Notes: generated from the letters alone by a model not told the origin. A DNA stretch of 49,285 nt from Pelargonium tetragonum (GCA_036897445.1 JAYMTL010000141.1:1-49285); one strand, 5' to 3'; shown: positions 21,721 to 33,578, counted from the first letter of the stretch. Numbers and translations are program-made.

Positions 21721-24633
21721 GATTAGATTGCTGGAAAATAAACAGGTAGCAAGAATGAAGGCTCAACTCCGAAATAGTTAAGGTAAAGATTTTTAGAATT
21801 ACACAAGACTCTCATTATTTAGATTTAGTAGGACAAATCCAGGGTTCTTTCAAGATCTCATTTAGCTTTCTGTTACCGAACTCCTTTTGGTAATGTTCTA
21901 CGAAACGAAGAACTGAGTTAGAAATAAAAACTAAGATTTATTTAATGGCAGCTTAAGATAAATATAAAGGGCGTTCCTAGTACTAGAAAAAAGAGTGTTA
22001 GCTCTGAAGGAAGAAGAAAGGTTGGCAACCACTTCAGAGAGGAGTAGTATCCATTTAGTTGATTAGACAGGAGCGTTTTACTTAGGTTTCCTTTAATCAG
22101 TGCGTAGCTAATCTGTACTTGAGAATTTGTAAGAAAATCCAGGTTAGAAACGAGGCCTTTGGTATTTTTTCTTTTTAGGTATATAAAAGCTCCTTGTGTG
22201 TAGTGTAAAAGTAAGCGCGGTCTTGAAAAAATCTATTGGGTTTACAAGTAATGGAAAAAAGTTCAATGCTTATTCAGTAAGAGTTTAAGAGTTACCGATT
22301 CTTGGAAAGGGATTGGTTTACTAGATTTGGCTATATTCCTGGTAAATTGACTTCTTGTGACAGGAGAGTGTATCAAATATAGGTTTCAGAGTATAGACTC
22401 ATTTTTTATTTTTAATTGCTTGTACTTTTTCAGGGCTCCCCTTTTTTTAGAGGTTACTCGAATTTGACTCTGTACACACCCCCATACAAGTATTATTACC
22501 ACGGAGCCCAAGCTAACTAAATAGAGAAAAGCGCCAAAACAGCCCTGAGCTCGCGATTTGAACCCTGACATGTTGGAATAAGAGAGCTTTGATATGTTCG
22601 GAGGAACTGGGATTTACTATATATAAACCTATTCGACTCCCTGACTATCTTACTTATAAAAGAGAGCTGATATTATTAGTACAAAAAAGGATACTAACAA
22701 AAATCTTCCTCGACCATAACTAATAATTCAAGTAAAATTTCTCTGAAGCTCTGACTAAACTAAATAAGATAAATCCTAAAATCCTATCTATATTATATTA
22801 ATTAGATTATCGCGGGAATTTCAAAACCCATCAATAGTCAAATTTTATAATACAGCCAGTTTCCTAATAAGGCAAAGCTGCATCACCAACCGACCGGCCC
22901 ACAAGAAAAAATGACAGCAATAAGAGAAAGTTCCACTACATATTAATTAAAATATCTAGTGCAACTCCTATTTAGCGGGGTTTGTAATTTGTATTAGTAT
23001 TAGGAAGTTAAAAATTTCTTACTATCATCCCCGAATACCTCGTTTATAAAATAGGACTTTTAAGGATATAAGTTATAAAATTAGTAAGTACAGTTTATAA
23101 CTTTTAACTCTCCATTTAAACAAACCAGTACAAAGGTATCTAATTTAAAGTATAAATAGAGTATAGCTGCCATAAATGTACCTATATTCCGAAAGAGTTC
23201 AAGATCCCTGCTTGATTTGAACGAGAACACCTAGACAAGTGCTTTATAAAGTGACTTATAAGTATTAGATATTATACAAGGATAGGGTTTAAGGGTAGAG
23301 ATTAAAATCTTGGAAAGTAGTTTTACTGGAGTTTTGCTTTAAAGTAAGAGGGTTGCGTGGTCTTTTGTTTTCCAAGGTTTCCAATTCTAGATAATAAAGA
23401 TGGAATATAAGAGCCTAAAGCTAAAGTCAATTGGGATAAAGGAAGAGCCCCTAACAAGCTAACAAGTAAGATAAAATCCGGAAAAAGAATGAATGATTAA
23501 ATAGGAAATATCGACTTAAAAAGCTTCAGATGGAAAAAAGGTTTAAGATTAATTCATGTTTTAGAGCAAGGAAATGGTCGTACAATCGGTTCTTATATTG
23601 TTCTAATGAATCCAGCCTTTCTTTTTTTTTGAAATTATTCAAATTTGTAATAAGTAAATAATTAAGAGAGACGTTTTACAGGTCTGTAAAATTTTCTTCT
23701 TAGTCCTATAGGAGTTCAAAAATGCATTTGATTTTTCTCTTAGCTATGGACCTCCGCAATCTTTAGTAGTATTAGTTAGTTCCTTTTCTACAAGCTAGAT
23801 ATAGAGTTCTGGGTCCTTTATAAGTCGATTCAGTAAAAAGGGTTTACTTCTTTATGAGAACCTCAGGGGACTTTTAGGCATTTTAAAAGAAGCTTCGAGG
23901 ATACTCCTTGTTCTGTGTTTTCTGCTTTACTTAATACTTAGTATGGGACTCTTTAACTCCTGTCTGTCAGGTAGCTACCTATAGAGGGAACCGCTAAGCA
24001 AGTATACTAGGTTTTCTATAGATACTAAGGATTCCTCTTTAAAGTAAGTCGTATAATAAAAAGGGGTTAAACTTTGAGAGTTAAAAAGAGCCTTTCCCTA
24101 CTGAACTACAAAAAAGCTACCCTTTAGAATAAACCTTTGCCAATAAATAAAGGGGAGATAGTAGTCTTTTAATTAATCTTTTGCTATACTATATTTTATA
24201 TTATTGGCTAAGTTAAATAGCTAAAAAGAGAAAGGCCTCGGCTGTATAAGTTTAGAAGACTCCTGTATAATGAAGGCATTAATCCAACAATACTTGTTGT
24301 GTACGAGAAACAAAAATGTAGAATTCCATTTCCATAGTATAGATATTACTCTGTTTATTATAATTATTATAAATTATTATAAAACTAGGAAAGACTCCTT
24401 GTGTGGTGGATAACGTCACGATCAGACCTACGCCTACTTTACAGGTTCCCCCCTCTTTAGCAAGTGTATAAATAGTCAAAATTTTTATTAGGCAATAGTT
24501 AGACTTTAGACTAGAGAAAACTAGATTTTTGTAAATATTCTTTATCCTGTCTTACTTAAGTTTCCTTTTTCTATATGCCCGGGTATAGGAGTACCCCTTA
24601 GGTTCGCCGGAGTTAATAACTAGAAAGTCCTTT
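21721..24633. other. AT-rich RIP-like DNA without genes
   Basis: No supported gene. A box-B-like GGGTTCAAATCGC on the minus strand at about 22553-22566 and a T-arm-like CGTTCAAATCAAG on the minus strand near 23211-23224 are isolated. The rest is purine/pyrimidine-run DNA with GC knots (for example near 23869). Confidence 0.55.
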
Positions 24634-24664
24634 TACCGAGCCCTGAATGCCCTTACATTAGTAT
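24634..24664 (+). repeat. Candidate element end TA-CCGAG
   Basis: TA followed by CCGAGCCCTGAATGCC and then CTTACATTAGTA resembles the inverted end of the copy at 27.7-27.8 kb (CCGACTGAAGCG...GTAATGTAATTA), with small gaps. A CT-rich patch follows after about 240 bases, the orientation expected for a minus-strand copy. Confidence 0.3.
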
Positions 24665-24922
24665 CATCCATACTTTATCCGCGAAGTTTTTTACTTATGT
24701 TATAAGGAGTTTCTTAGTTTTTCGTGAATACTTACAAGGCACTCTCTGGTATTTGGCTCCTATAATTAATAGAATGTAGATCCAACTAAAAAGTATCCAA
24801 AAGAGGGGTTCCGCTTGCTAAATTTGCCGGAGTATGCTAAGTAGTAATTTAAGCTTTTTCTTTTTGCTGTTTTCCAAAACAAGCCCGTTGAGCCAGAATT
24901 CTTAGCTACGTGGGTTCTAATC

Positions 24923-25033
24923 TTATCTACTGCTTATTCCTGGTTTGTTACTCTGTATCTGTACCCTTTTCTTCTGAGCTATACTTATCTTTTCTTTCTT
25001 CATAGCTTTCTTCTTAATCTTAGAATCTATGCC
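24923..25033 (-). pseudogene. Lysine-rich coding remnant (KIKKKAMKKEK)
   Basis: On the minus strand 36 codons are open between TAA codons. They read GIDSKIKKKAMKKEKISIAQ followed by KKRVQIQSNKPG. Ten of the first 25 residues are lysine. VQIQSNK aligns loosely with the LQIENK motif of the copies at 21.4 and 32.7 kb. The stretch lies inside a CT-rich patch (24890-25130). Confidence 0.42.
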
Positions 25034-25323
25034 TTACTCGTAAGGTACCTATAACTGCGTCTTAGGAGTCCTTTTGCAGCCTATACCCTCTAGCTATTAT
25101 TATCTTACTCTTCAATAAGATAGTAAGCAGTATAGTAGTTATAGTCTTATTTTATTAAAGGTAATAGAAAGATATAGTAGAGGTAAGGAAAGGACCTATC
25201 TTTGTTCTATATAGTATATAGAGGAAAGAAACCTTATAGAATCTTGTATGCCAGTTATACCTGACTACAGCAGAGCGAAGGAAAGGAATTGTAGAAAGTA
25301 GTTATAAATATCTATACATACAT

Positions 25324-25416
25324 TTACATTATAGGCACTTCTTGACCTATTATTGCCCTTTCTTTAAGAGCCGTAACCCTTCCTGTAGCTAGGACTCTGT
25401 ACCAATATCCTACGAG
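25324..25416 (-). pseudogene. Coding remnant (VLATGRVTALKERAIIGQEV)
   Basis: On the minus strand 30 codons are open. VLATGRVTALKERAIIGQEV aligns without gaps to VLAGGKNAAAEAKKVLQKEV on the plus strand at 30182-30241: V, L, A, G, a basic residue, A and the final EV coincide. This ties the patches at 25.3 and 30.1 kb to one protein family although the surrounding DNA has diverged. Confidence 0.42.
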
Positions 25417-25720
25417 CTATAATCCTTCTTAGGATAGGAGCTAGGGGAGTCCTTATCTCTAGCATACTCTTACTCATGATACCTGCTTAATCTCACTCCT
25501 ATCTTATCTTCGATACCTGTCCTATTTTAGTTATTGTATTACAGTCTTATTTGTATTCCCTGTATTTGTATTTAGTTTAATTAGATAGCAAGTAATAGAG
25601 TTCTAGGTAGTTGTTATTACTATAGGAGTTGTTAGCCTTATAATAGAATAGAGATTTTTTGTACTGAAGGGTACCGAAAGAAGGTAATGTAGGAGGTATC
25701 TTTGAGTATATATACCAAAC
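25417..25720 (-). repeat. CT-rich dispersed-element patch, decayed
   Basis: The plus strand continues CT-rich to about 25600 and then AT-rich. No peptide above about 20 codons matches the family clearly. It is probably the upstream part of the same minus-oriented copy. An AG-rich stretch at 25150-25300 separates it from the 24.9 kb remnant, so two copies may be mixed. Confidence 0.35.
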
Positions 25721-25809
25721 TACATCCATTTAAATCAATTTTTTGACGAGAAAAGAAGAATAGTACTAAGCTCTTCGCCTCAATTCCTCTGCTTTTGAAA
25801 GAGGGGATA

Positions 25810-25836
25810 TAGGCACAACTTAATAGTTCGAAACCC
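25810..25836 (+). tRNA. tRNA-like scrap
   Basis: TAGGCACAACTT resembles box A, and AGTTCGAAACC, starting 15 bases later, resembles box B with two differences. No stems support it. It fits the pattern of the other scraps but is weak by itself. Confidence 0.13.
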
Positions 25837-26184
25837 TAGCCGAGCTGCATAAAGTTAAAGTAGAAACATAAATTAGGTCTTCATTTTCTATATTCTTCTC
25901 TATTCTAGGAGGTTAGTAAGCAATAAACAATAGGGGCACTCCTTATTACCTTTAATATAATATCTGTCCCTTTTTTCCTAGGCCCTGCTACTTTATTAAA
26001 TTCAGATACTTTAGAGTACTCCCAAAGTAATAAAAAGTGACTTCTTAAAAACTTAACAGCTTTTACTAAACTGCTTGAGCACTTTTTCAAATAAAAATCC
26101 GGATCCTGGTTAGGTTGTAAGAGCAGAACTTCTATTTCCTCGAGTAAGAAAGCACTCCCCCTCGACCTACACACCTAAACCCTT

Positions 26185-26310
26185 CTCTCTAGCCCTGTTT
26201 TCCTTTTTTTTTTCTTAACCTTCGTCGTAGCTAAAAAAACTCTCTATCTGTAACTTTCTTTTTTTTCTAGAGCTTTACCTTTCTAAAAGGGTCTATCTAT
26301 TCTCTTTGTC
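26185..26310 (-). repeat. CT-rich patch, decayed dispersed element
   Basis: CTCTATCTGTAACTTTCTT matches the CTCTATCTGTAGCTT core of the 21.5 kb copy with one change, so this is another copy on the minus strand. T-runs and stops leave no readable peptide beyond KKVTDRE. Confidence 0.35.
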
Positions 26311-26933
26311 GGAAACGGACTCCCTTTAACCAGAATATACAAATACAGATGAATGGACTGCAACAAGAATCTCCGATATACCTTCTAAAAAAGCTCCTAG
26401 GTGTAATTACAGGATTTACTCTACTACTTTTTAGGAGACCCTCGAAAACCTTCCCCTTGGTTCTACATACTATTGATTGTTTTTACCGGAAACAAAAGTA
26501 CTTACTAGAAACAAGTACCCGTAAAACCTACTTTGTTACTCTTCGCAGCCCTATGGAATGTAGAAATTGAGTAGGAAAGAATCACTTATATAAAGGACTT
26601 CTTTTCCCAGTTACTAAAATAGTAAGGAAATGACCTACTAAAAAAAGACTATAAGAAAGTGCTAATATAGAAATAAGTAAGTGTTTGCTTTTTACCAGTG
26701 TGTCTAAGTTCCTTTATGAAAGATTTTCAATTGAAAGAGAATTTGTACTCTTTTTTTGTTTGAAATGGAAAGCTTTATTAATAGAGTAACAGGTACCTTA
26801 TACATAACATAAAGTCAAGGGAATCAAAAGGAGTACTGTATACCCCGTCAATATTGCAGTTATACTAAAGCTATTTAGTTTAGGTAAGGGATCCTAAAAG
26901 TATAAAGAAAGTTACGAGTATACTATGGGCAAT

Positions 26934-27013
26934 TTCTAGGTTAAGCGAGTGGTGATTAACCTACGTAAGAAAAATTCTAGGATTATAGGAGTTCGATTCC
27001 TCGAGACTAGGCA
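26934..27013 (+). tRNA. tRNA-like relic with D arm and near-exact box B
   Basis: TAGGTTAA and TTAACCTA form a perfect 8-bp stem around an 11-base loop, GCGAGTGGTGA, that has the AGNGG-type content of a tRNA D loop. AGTTCGATTCC, one base from box B consensus, follows at normal tRNA distance, so an anticodon region would fit here, unlike in the other scraps. The acceptor and T stems have several mismatches and no anticodon stem is clear. It is the most tRNA-like site in the window but probably not functional. Confidence 0.3.
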
Positions 27014-27037
27014 TATATATATATATGTATATACACA
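27012..27037. repeat. AT microsatellite
   Basis: An interrupted run of CA/TA dinucleotides (CATATATATATATATGTATATAC region) lies directly after the tRNA-like relic. Confidence 0.7.
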
Positions 27038-27639
27038 AAAATTCATATCCTCACCCCTATCTTATTTTTAAAGGTTCTGTTCAATCTTAAACAGGAAATA
27101 GAAATCCTCTCTTTTTTCTTTTTGAAAGAAGAACTCTTCTTACTTTCTTTAAACGAGAGCTTCTGACTCATTCTCTAATTATTGCTAGAATTCCGCAGTG
27201 CCTCCCCTTTGTACTTAGTATGTTGTACTTGCTTTGGAATACAGCCAGAGCTTTACGCCAGTACTGTAGAATCTTTTAAGTCAAATTTCCGGCAGTCCCT
27301 ATACCTTGTATTTAAGAGTTCCTTATAGAAGGGTAAATCAACTTACATTTCCTTTCCTTAAAAATGTTTCCAGTTACCAACTACAAGCGTCGGTATCAGT
27401 TAGGGATTCCTTTTACAATAAAGGTATACCCTTGTGATATAAATTTTTTATCAAGTCTTCTATGAACTGCAACAAGTTTTAATAACACTTCCTGTCTTGA
27501 TAGATACGGCTCTAATTAACTAGAATGATGACTTCTTCCCAATCTAAAAAGAAGGGGGGGGGTTACAGGAAGGCGAGTAGGGTGTTTTTTTTACCTGTTT
27601 ATCAGCAAATTTTTACTATAGAATTCTTGAGTTCAGTCA

Positions 27640-27760
27640 AAGGACTTTCTTACGATAGCTAAAGACAAGCTCCATAAGACAAAGAGTACAGCTATCTAAG
27701 AAAGTTACAAAGTCAAAATAAGAGAGAAAGTAAGCAGTAGATGGATGTTGTACTATTACA
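27640..27760 (+). pseudogene. AG-rich coding remnant next to element end
   Basis: The plus strand is AG-rich and one frame contains AKDKLHKTKSTAI before a stop. HKTKST resembles AHKTPTK and AHKTGK of the other copies. The terminal motif at 27790 follows, preceded by GATGGATGTTGTA, the same arrangement as at 4.4-4.5 kb (GATGGGTGTTATA). This is the best-preserved 3' end in the window. Confidence 0.42.
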
Positions 27761-27768
27761 AATACTAG

Positions 27769-27803
27769 TAATTACATTACCTCGCTACGCTTCAGTCGGT
27801 AAG
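27769..27803 (+). repeat. Best-preserved element end
   Basis: TAATTACATTACCTC, then CGCTACG, then CTTCAGTCGG next to TAAG. The last 14 bases equal 5021-5034. The inner 15 bases recur inverted at 27913-27927 with one mismatch, so this end also takes part in a local inverted repeat with about 130 bases between the arms. Confidence 0.5.
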
Positions 27804-27912
27804 TATAATGTATAAACTCTTAGGTTTCACTCCTCCTATGCAGGGTACAAGAAGAATAGAACTTAAAAAAGACTAACAAAGTCCCTCCCTATCGATAAAG
27901 ACAAAGAGCCAC

Positions 27913-27929
27913 GAGGTAATGCAATTAAG
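27913..27929 (-). repeat. Inverted copy of inner element end
   Basis: GAGGTAATGCAATTAAG is identical over 17 bases to 42378-42394 and, read inverted, matches 27769-27783 at 14 of 15. It marks another end of the dispersed family, probably without its outermost CCGACTGAAG part. Confidence 0.4.
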
Positions 27930-28080
27930 TACTATATACCTCAGCAATATCCATGACTAACTACTATACTTTATTATACAAACCTAACTAAGAATAACTA
28001 AAAGAGGTTCAGTCTCGGCTGGAATAAGTGGAATAAGATAGGAAAATAGGGGGCTCGTAAGCTAGAGAGATTCAAGGTAG

Positions 28081-28161
28081 CGGTATAAGACCCGCAGTAA
28101 GATAGAGAATAAGAGTATAGCCCAGATAAGTAAAGCTCTAAACAAGTTACAGGAAGTCTAG
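28081..28161 (+). pseudogene. Basic helix remnant (SKIENKSIAQISKALNKLQEV)
   Basis: Between TAG codons 26 codons are open on the plus strand: RYKTRSKIENKSIAQ, then ISKALNKLQEV. IEN-x(3)-A/L and KLQ recall the family motif. The surrounding 27840-28190 is AG-rich on the plus strand. The minus-strand frame of 66 codons across it is a shadow. Confidence 0.4.
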
Positions 28162-28200
28162 TACAAGATATTATATCTAAACACGGATAAGTAAACAAGG

Positions 28201-29990
28201 TTTTTATTACATTTTAGTGTTATCATTAGGGCTTATTTAGAGAACTATAAGGTTTGATTTGCACTATATTAGTAAATCCGGATCGTAGACTAATTGTCTA
28301 GCCAGATCATTTAGAAGTGCGGGTTTAGTAAACTGGGCACAAAACCAAGAAGGTTACTGTATTAAATTACATGCCTTAGCTATCCCCCTTGAGCAGCTCC
28401 CAAAGCCTCTAACGAGAATCTAAGTCTTGTTTATCTTGTCTCTTAATCTAAAAAAAATTTAGAAAAGTGCTCACTATGGTTTTTTAATATTAATTAAAGG
28501 ATAAAGGAACCGAATTACTTTTTGTGTATCCTGTGCCTTTTATGCTTGAAAAAGAATTGACATGTAATGATTCATAGACTCTATCGCATTAGGGGCCCTC
28601 CTTTATGAGAAACCAAGAACTCCATAACTTTTTATACACTGTCCTTTTAAGAAGAAATTAAAGAAATCCCGAGATCGAAATTGTAGGTAAAATAGCTTAG
28701 CGTCTAAATGTAATCCCTATCAGAATAAGACCTCTATTAGGCCTAGAAACAAGTATGTCTTGTAATTATAAAGGAAAACCCCAATTGTCTATACTTTTTT
28801 TAGAACCCCTGTATATCTCACAATGGTGTAAACCTGTAGAAGTTCCTGGAATTACTGTAATAAACTTACTATACTACGTAAAAACTAAAAGTACTTCTTA
28901 CTATGATCCAAGATCCATTTTACAACCTACTTTTAGTTGATAGCTAAGCCTGAATAAGGGCGTATGGGTGCTACGAGAAAATTTGTTGGGTTCCATTTTT
29001 ACCTTTGGGCTTTTACTGAATCGTGGGTTTTCTGTCTAATTCTAATTGGCTTTTTTCTTTTCATCTTTCTGGTCCTCCTCACTACAGACCTTTTGTCTTG
29101 GATATTATTATACGTCGCAAGTAACTTAGAAGACGTAGAAGTAATCCCAATAGCTATAATTTTATCTGTTGAATACGCTTCACAACTTATTTAGGTTTTC
29201 AAAAGATCAAAAGTAAGGTCTCTTTTGTTTTTTTTAGAAAAGGGTGTCCTATAACTTAACTATTCACACTACCTGAGTAGTACATTAGAAATTTAGGGTT
29301 AATAATAAACGTAAAGAAGTTCCTAACAAATCGTAGTAAATTCTGTGTTCCTATCCGTACTTCCATGGTAATCGAAACGGAAAATCTTTTGGCGACATAT
29401 AAAAAGTTTCGGACTTTGATGCAGGATTATACTCTTACTTAATTTACGGGATTTCCTGTATATATAGGGGTATTTAGACTCTTTTCCCTTCCTCCGTTAT
29501 TCAAAGCACTTAAACTGCTATATAAAGCTTCTTTATCTAGGCTCCCATTTATTTATAACTGATCCACAGTCAGCGTAACCTAGAAATAGAAAGATCATTA
29601 CATGAGGGTAAGTTCAGGGTATAATATAAATCTGGATCGTCTAGCTAAGACCCAACCGAATAGCAAATAGGGTCCTTGTTTTGTTTTAAACATTCTGTCT
29701 TTGAAAAGGCAGCTTGCTATAGACCGGGGATTTTGGGCGAGTGTTTAGCCTCGTTGTAACTGGTTCGAAACAAAAATCAAACTTCGAGGAAAATTATATG
29801 TCTAATGAAAAAATTACCTTATAGCTTTTAACAAGGCCCCTACAATGATAAAAGGAACCCAATATTATAGATTATTTGATTCCTGTAAAAACCCGGCTAT
29901 TCTATAGAGGAGCCCCTTCGGGATCCGGGAAGCTCTTACCGATTTCTTGTAGTATTTTTCTTTAGTTAGGAAGTACTCAAAAAGAAGTAA
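28201..29990. other. AT-rich RIP-like DNA without genes
   Basis: No supported gene. Two plus-strand frames, 28755-28940 and 28964-29194, are open; the second is hydrophobic, but no family is recognisable and the composition is what T-rich DNA gives. GC knots lie near 28591 and 29911. CTTACCGATT near 29935 could be a worn element end before the patch at 30 kb. Confidence 0.5.
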
Positions 29991-30139
29991 CTTAATCTTT
30001 CTTTCTAATGCCAAGAGTGTCTACTAAAGTAACTAATACAATAGATGGAATACTTACTATTTCTAAGATACAATAAAAGATAGGGTAAGAGTATAGCTAC
30101 AGTAAGTCGCGAAGAGACGGAGACAGGGAATACCTATAG

Positions 30140-30250
30140 AAGAGTAACATAACAACTACAGTTATTATCAATATCAAGAAAGTTTTGGCGGGTGGTAAGA
30201 ACGCAGCTGCCGAGGCTAAGAAGGTATTACAAAAAGAGGTAAGGAACTAA
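30140..30250 (+). pseudogene. Lys/Ala-rich coding remnant (VLAGGKNAAAEAKKVLQKEV)
   Basis: The plus strand is open for 36 codons between TAG and TAA. It contains IINIKK followed by VLAGGKNAAAEAKKVLQKEV and RN. Codons GCG, GGT, GCT, GCC and GAG give a local GC rise, so this stretch kept more of its original sequence than its surroundings. The same frame before the TAG reads YSKSRRDGDREYL, so it is probably continuous with an older upstream part. It aligns with 25324-25416. Confidence 0.5.
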
Positions 30251-32640
30251 GCCTGGAGCTTTCGTCTTTTTTGGAAGCGTTTACAGGTCAAAGGGACAAA
30301 AATCGCGGATCTTAAGAGATTGGGAGCTCTAAAATATTAAGGGAATAAGAGGAGAAACTTGTTTGCTTCTATTCTAAGCCGGGGCAATGCTATAGAATAC
30401 GTATTAAGAATTGTAAAAGTCAGGGGAATATTATAAAGTCCGAGCTGGGATTCTTTTTTGAGTCATTTTTTAATAAGAAGGGGCTCTTTATAAAGTCTTG
30501 CGAGTTTTCCTTTTTAGGAAAGCTTGTCTTGGGTTTTTTAGCTTCTCACAAGATCCTAAGGAATTTTAATAACCAAGTATTACTAGATTAGCTAGGGGTT
30601 CCTTTATCTTTATTTGAATTTATATGAAGTGAAGGGGTTCTATAAACCGGGTATTCTTAAGGACAGAGGTATAGGGTCAAGAGCTTATAAGAACCTAGAG
30701 TTAAGAAATATATAATAAGAGAAATACACTTGTTTTTACAAGAGAAGATTGAAAGGCAAAAGCCAAGAAGGTATATAGAGTCTTTAGAGTTTATATTATA
30801 ATCAGGGAGATTTCAAAGAAAGTCTTGCTAAAGGTAAACCGCGAATACTATGGCCCTTCTATATTTTATTCTATTTGGTCGAGGTTAGTTAGAGGCCCTT
30901 TTTTACGGGTATTTACAACAAAGAAGTAGTTAGTTTCTTCTCTTTTTCTCAGTTTTAGATATTAGCCTAAACTAGACAGGAAGATTATAGAAGGTACCTA
31001 CTCTAGAGGCTTGTTCAGTAAACCCGTATTTGTATTTTTAAGGAGTTGTCCTTAGTTCCAAGCTGTAAGGGAGAATGAGAACTAATAGGAATATGTACTT
31101 AAGAATCCTATATAATGAAAATGGCTTAGTAAATAGTAAGGGTTAATGAGCAGTTTTAATATAATACAAACTCTGGGCATAAGCAAGTGAGTCATTTTTT
31201 CCAATAGGTTTTTACTGGGGATATTCTAGAGACGCGAACCCTTTTGACTAGTGAATCCCTCCTGTGCAAGGGTTTCCTTCATTTTATTTGTTTTAGAGGG
31301 GCCGTGATTAAAGGGGGTTGAAACTCTATTGGGAAGTTAACTTCAAAATGCAAAGTTTAGTTATTAAGGTCTGGTATGAAGGGATTCAAGCTCTCAGCTT
31401 TTATAATGGATTTTCATTTATACATTTCTAAAGGATCCTATCCTGCTTTTTTATTTCGTAGTTATAAAACTTAGGTGTTGAAGCTTTTAGAGCCAATATT
31501 GACTCTGTTATTATTTGAACCCTGGCTCTACTTTACTAGTTTTAGTTAGAGACTCCGATTTCAAGAACCGCTTATTAGGTAAACTTCTTTGGTATTTACC
31601 CACTACATTAATAAAGTTTATCCAAGAAAAGGACTTACCCCGCTCATAGCTTGTATGACCTTTCTTCTACATTATAAGGGTTTCTGTAAAGATAGCAGTA
31701 TCTCGAATCAGTAAAGTCTCCCTCACTTACCTGTATTACTCAACCCCGAGAATACTATAAAATAGGGGAAAGCATACTTCAAGTTTTTTAATTGCATTTG
31801 TCCGATCAAATGAAGAGAGGGAAAAAACCCACTTATTACTACAATTACTGAGGATTGCCCGCGGACCCCGCTTTAAGAAGTAGAAGCCGTAAGACTTAAT
31901 TCTTGTTTTATAAGTTGCAAAAAACAGCCCTTACCGTATACTATATTAGATTTTCCCTATTACTATATAGATAAAAGAGAATCTATTCTTGGTAAAGAAG
32001 CTCTTAAACTCTTGCCTATCCTAATATTCCGAAATCCCTAGAGAAACCCTTTCACTTCATTTTTAAAACGAAAATCCTGACTAGATTGTAGAATATTCTT
32101 TCTATTTTCATTAAAAACTTGAGTATAGAAAGTTTTTATTCGAGCACTCCTTGTTGACCGGCCGAACTTCATTAGGATTAGGCCCCAGGTATTTGCCGTT
32201 AAATTGTCCAAGTGAATTCTATCTAGGCTATTGCCGAACAGAGTAATAAACAACATAACAAATAGTTATTTCTATAAATAAAACTTGAAGCCCCAGTTGC
32301 TTGCTTATTCTAAATTCTACATTAAAAAGTAAATGCTTTCCGCTAAAGATAAAGAATTTGTATTACTTTCAAAAGGGCTGTACTATCGATTCCTTTGTGT
32401 TTATCTAGGAGCTATTTGGCCAGGTTTGGGACAATATTTCAGGGGCTTTTAGAATCAATATTTCCTGGGTTTATTCAGTATTTACCTTTATTACAATATT
32501 AGACAGGCTAGGAGCGCAAGGCAAGGGTCGGAAAAGGCCACCTTTCAAAAACATTTTTTGACCCGTTGGCTAGGAGTTATCAAGACATTCATAAGAGACT
32601 TTTTTTATTTAAACTTTATTAGCGGTTTGTACACCTAAAA
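30251..32640. other. AT-rich RIP-like DNA without genes
   Basis: No supported gene. The stretch is slightly richer in purine runs and TpG up to about 30900, then typical RIP-like DNA. GC knots lie near 31298 and 31862. Minus-strand frame 32038-32256 is open for 72 codons without any recognisable motif. Confidence 0.5.
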
Positions 32641-32694
32641 ATGACCCTTGATTTAGTATTGACTTACTTTCATACCTTTACTCTTAATACTTTT

Positions 32695-32796
32695 TTATAC
32701 TACCTTAATACCCTTCTTATCCAAAATCTTCTTAATCTTAAAAACTTTTTGAATACCTCGTTTCCTTAGAACTTTATTCTGTATCTGTAGCTTACT
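32695..32796 (-). pseudogene. Lysine-rich coiled-coil remnant (KLQIQNKVLRKRG)
   Basis: On the minus strand 33 codons are open between TGA and TAA. They start SKLQIQNKVLRKRGIQKV and continue with an Ile/Lys-rich tail, FKIKKILDKKGIKVV. It aligns with 21416-21550 over KLQI-x-NKVL-x-K-x-G-x-QK, and the DNA of that core matches at 27 of 28 bases. Protein-level matching with varied third positions supports descent from a real coding sequence. Confidence 0.55.
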
Positions 32797-33578
32797 TCAT
32801 ATGCCTACTGCCTAGACCTTTCCTAGCCCTACCTTTCTTATGAATCTAATCTTTATATAGCTTAATAAAAAATTCTGGAATAAAGGGAAAGAAAAGAACC
32901 TAGTATCCGTTTTTACAATTTATGTTGTCAGTATAAGAGTATAGGATGAATTTTCGGGGCCTGAAAGTTAACAAGGAAAGGGCAAGCCTTAAGAATATAA
33001 AACTCTCGGGGGGAGGGGTGAAAAGAAAAAGAGTAATGTATATAAAAAAGCTGTTTATATTGGTAGGTATTCTTTTCCAAGGTTTCCTTCCGTTTTAGAA
33101 GGAATTTAGACGAAAGTGGTCCCTCTTTTTTCTTTCTTAGATTTAGTCTTATAAGTGTTATGTAATTAGAACTCATGTATTACCTCTATTCTGTAACTAG
33201 GTTCTTTCGCAGGAAAGAAAAATACGACTCTAAGGGTACTTTAAAAATAACCTATACTATAATAAAATATCCGTTAGACCAAGTGTCTGTCTACTTCTGT
33301 TACTTAAGTAAGAATGCGTTTTAATACTATCTCTTACCTTTTTATAGAAAAACTCACTCCTTTTTAAGAGTAAGAAGTAAACCTCGAAAACTCTTATGAC
33401 ACAAAAGGAGGAGCTTCTAGTAATGGATCCCCTATAATACAGGGCTTTTTCCCTATATTTCTTGACTAAAAAGTTCTAACAACCCGCAAATAAAACTTAG
33501 AATACCTTGGGACCCCTCTTATCCAGAATAAATATTATGGGACTCTGCAACAAGCTAAAGCTAGCCTTGTGAGAGACT
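32797..33578. other. RIP-like DNA between two element remnants
   Basis: The plus strand is CT-rich to about 32860 (CTGCCTAGACCTTTCCTAGC), a continuation of the minus-strand copy. From there the stretch is ordinary AT-rich DNA. Minus-strand frame 32928-33176 is open for 82 codons without a recognisable motif and I do not call it. Confidence 0.45.

Noticed and set aside
28548-28562. AAAGAATTGACA as a fragment of small-subunit rRNA
   Set aside because: Only about ten bases fit the conserved AAAGGAATTGACGG and the flanks do not match.
28964-29194. Hydrophobic 76-residue frame as a membrane protein
   Set aside because: T-rich DNA produces Phe/Leu/Ile-rich frames by default, and nothing else supports expression.
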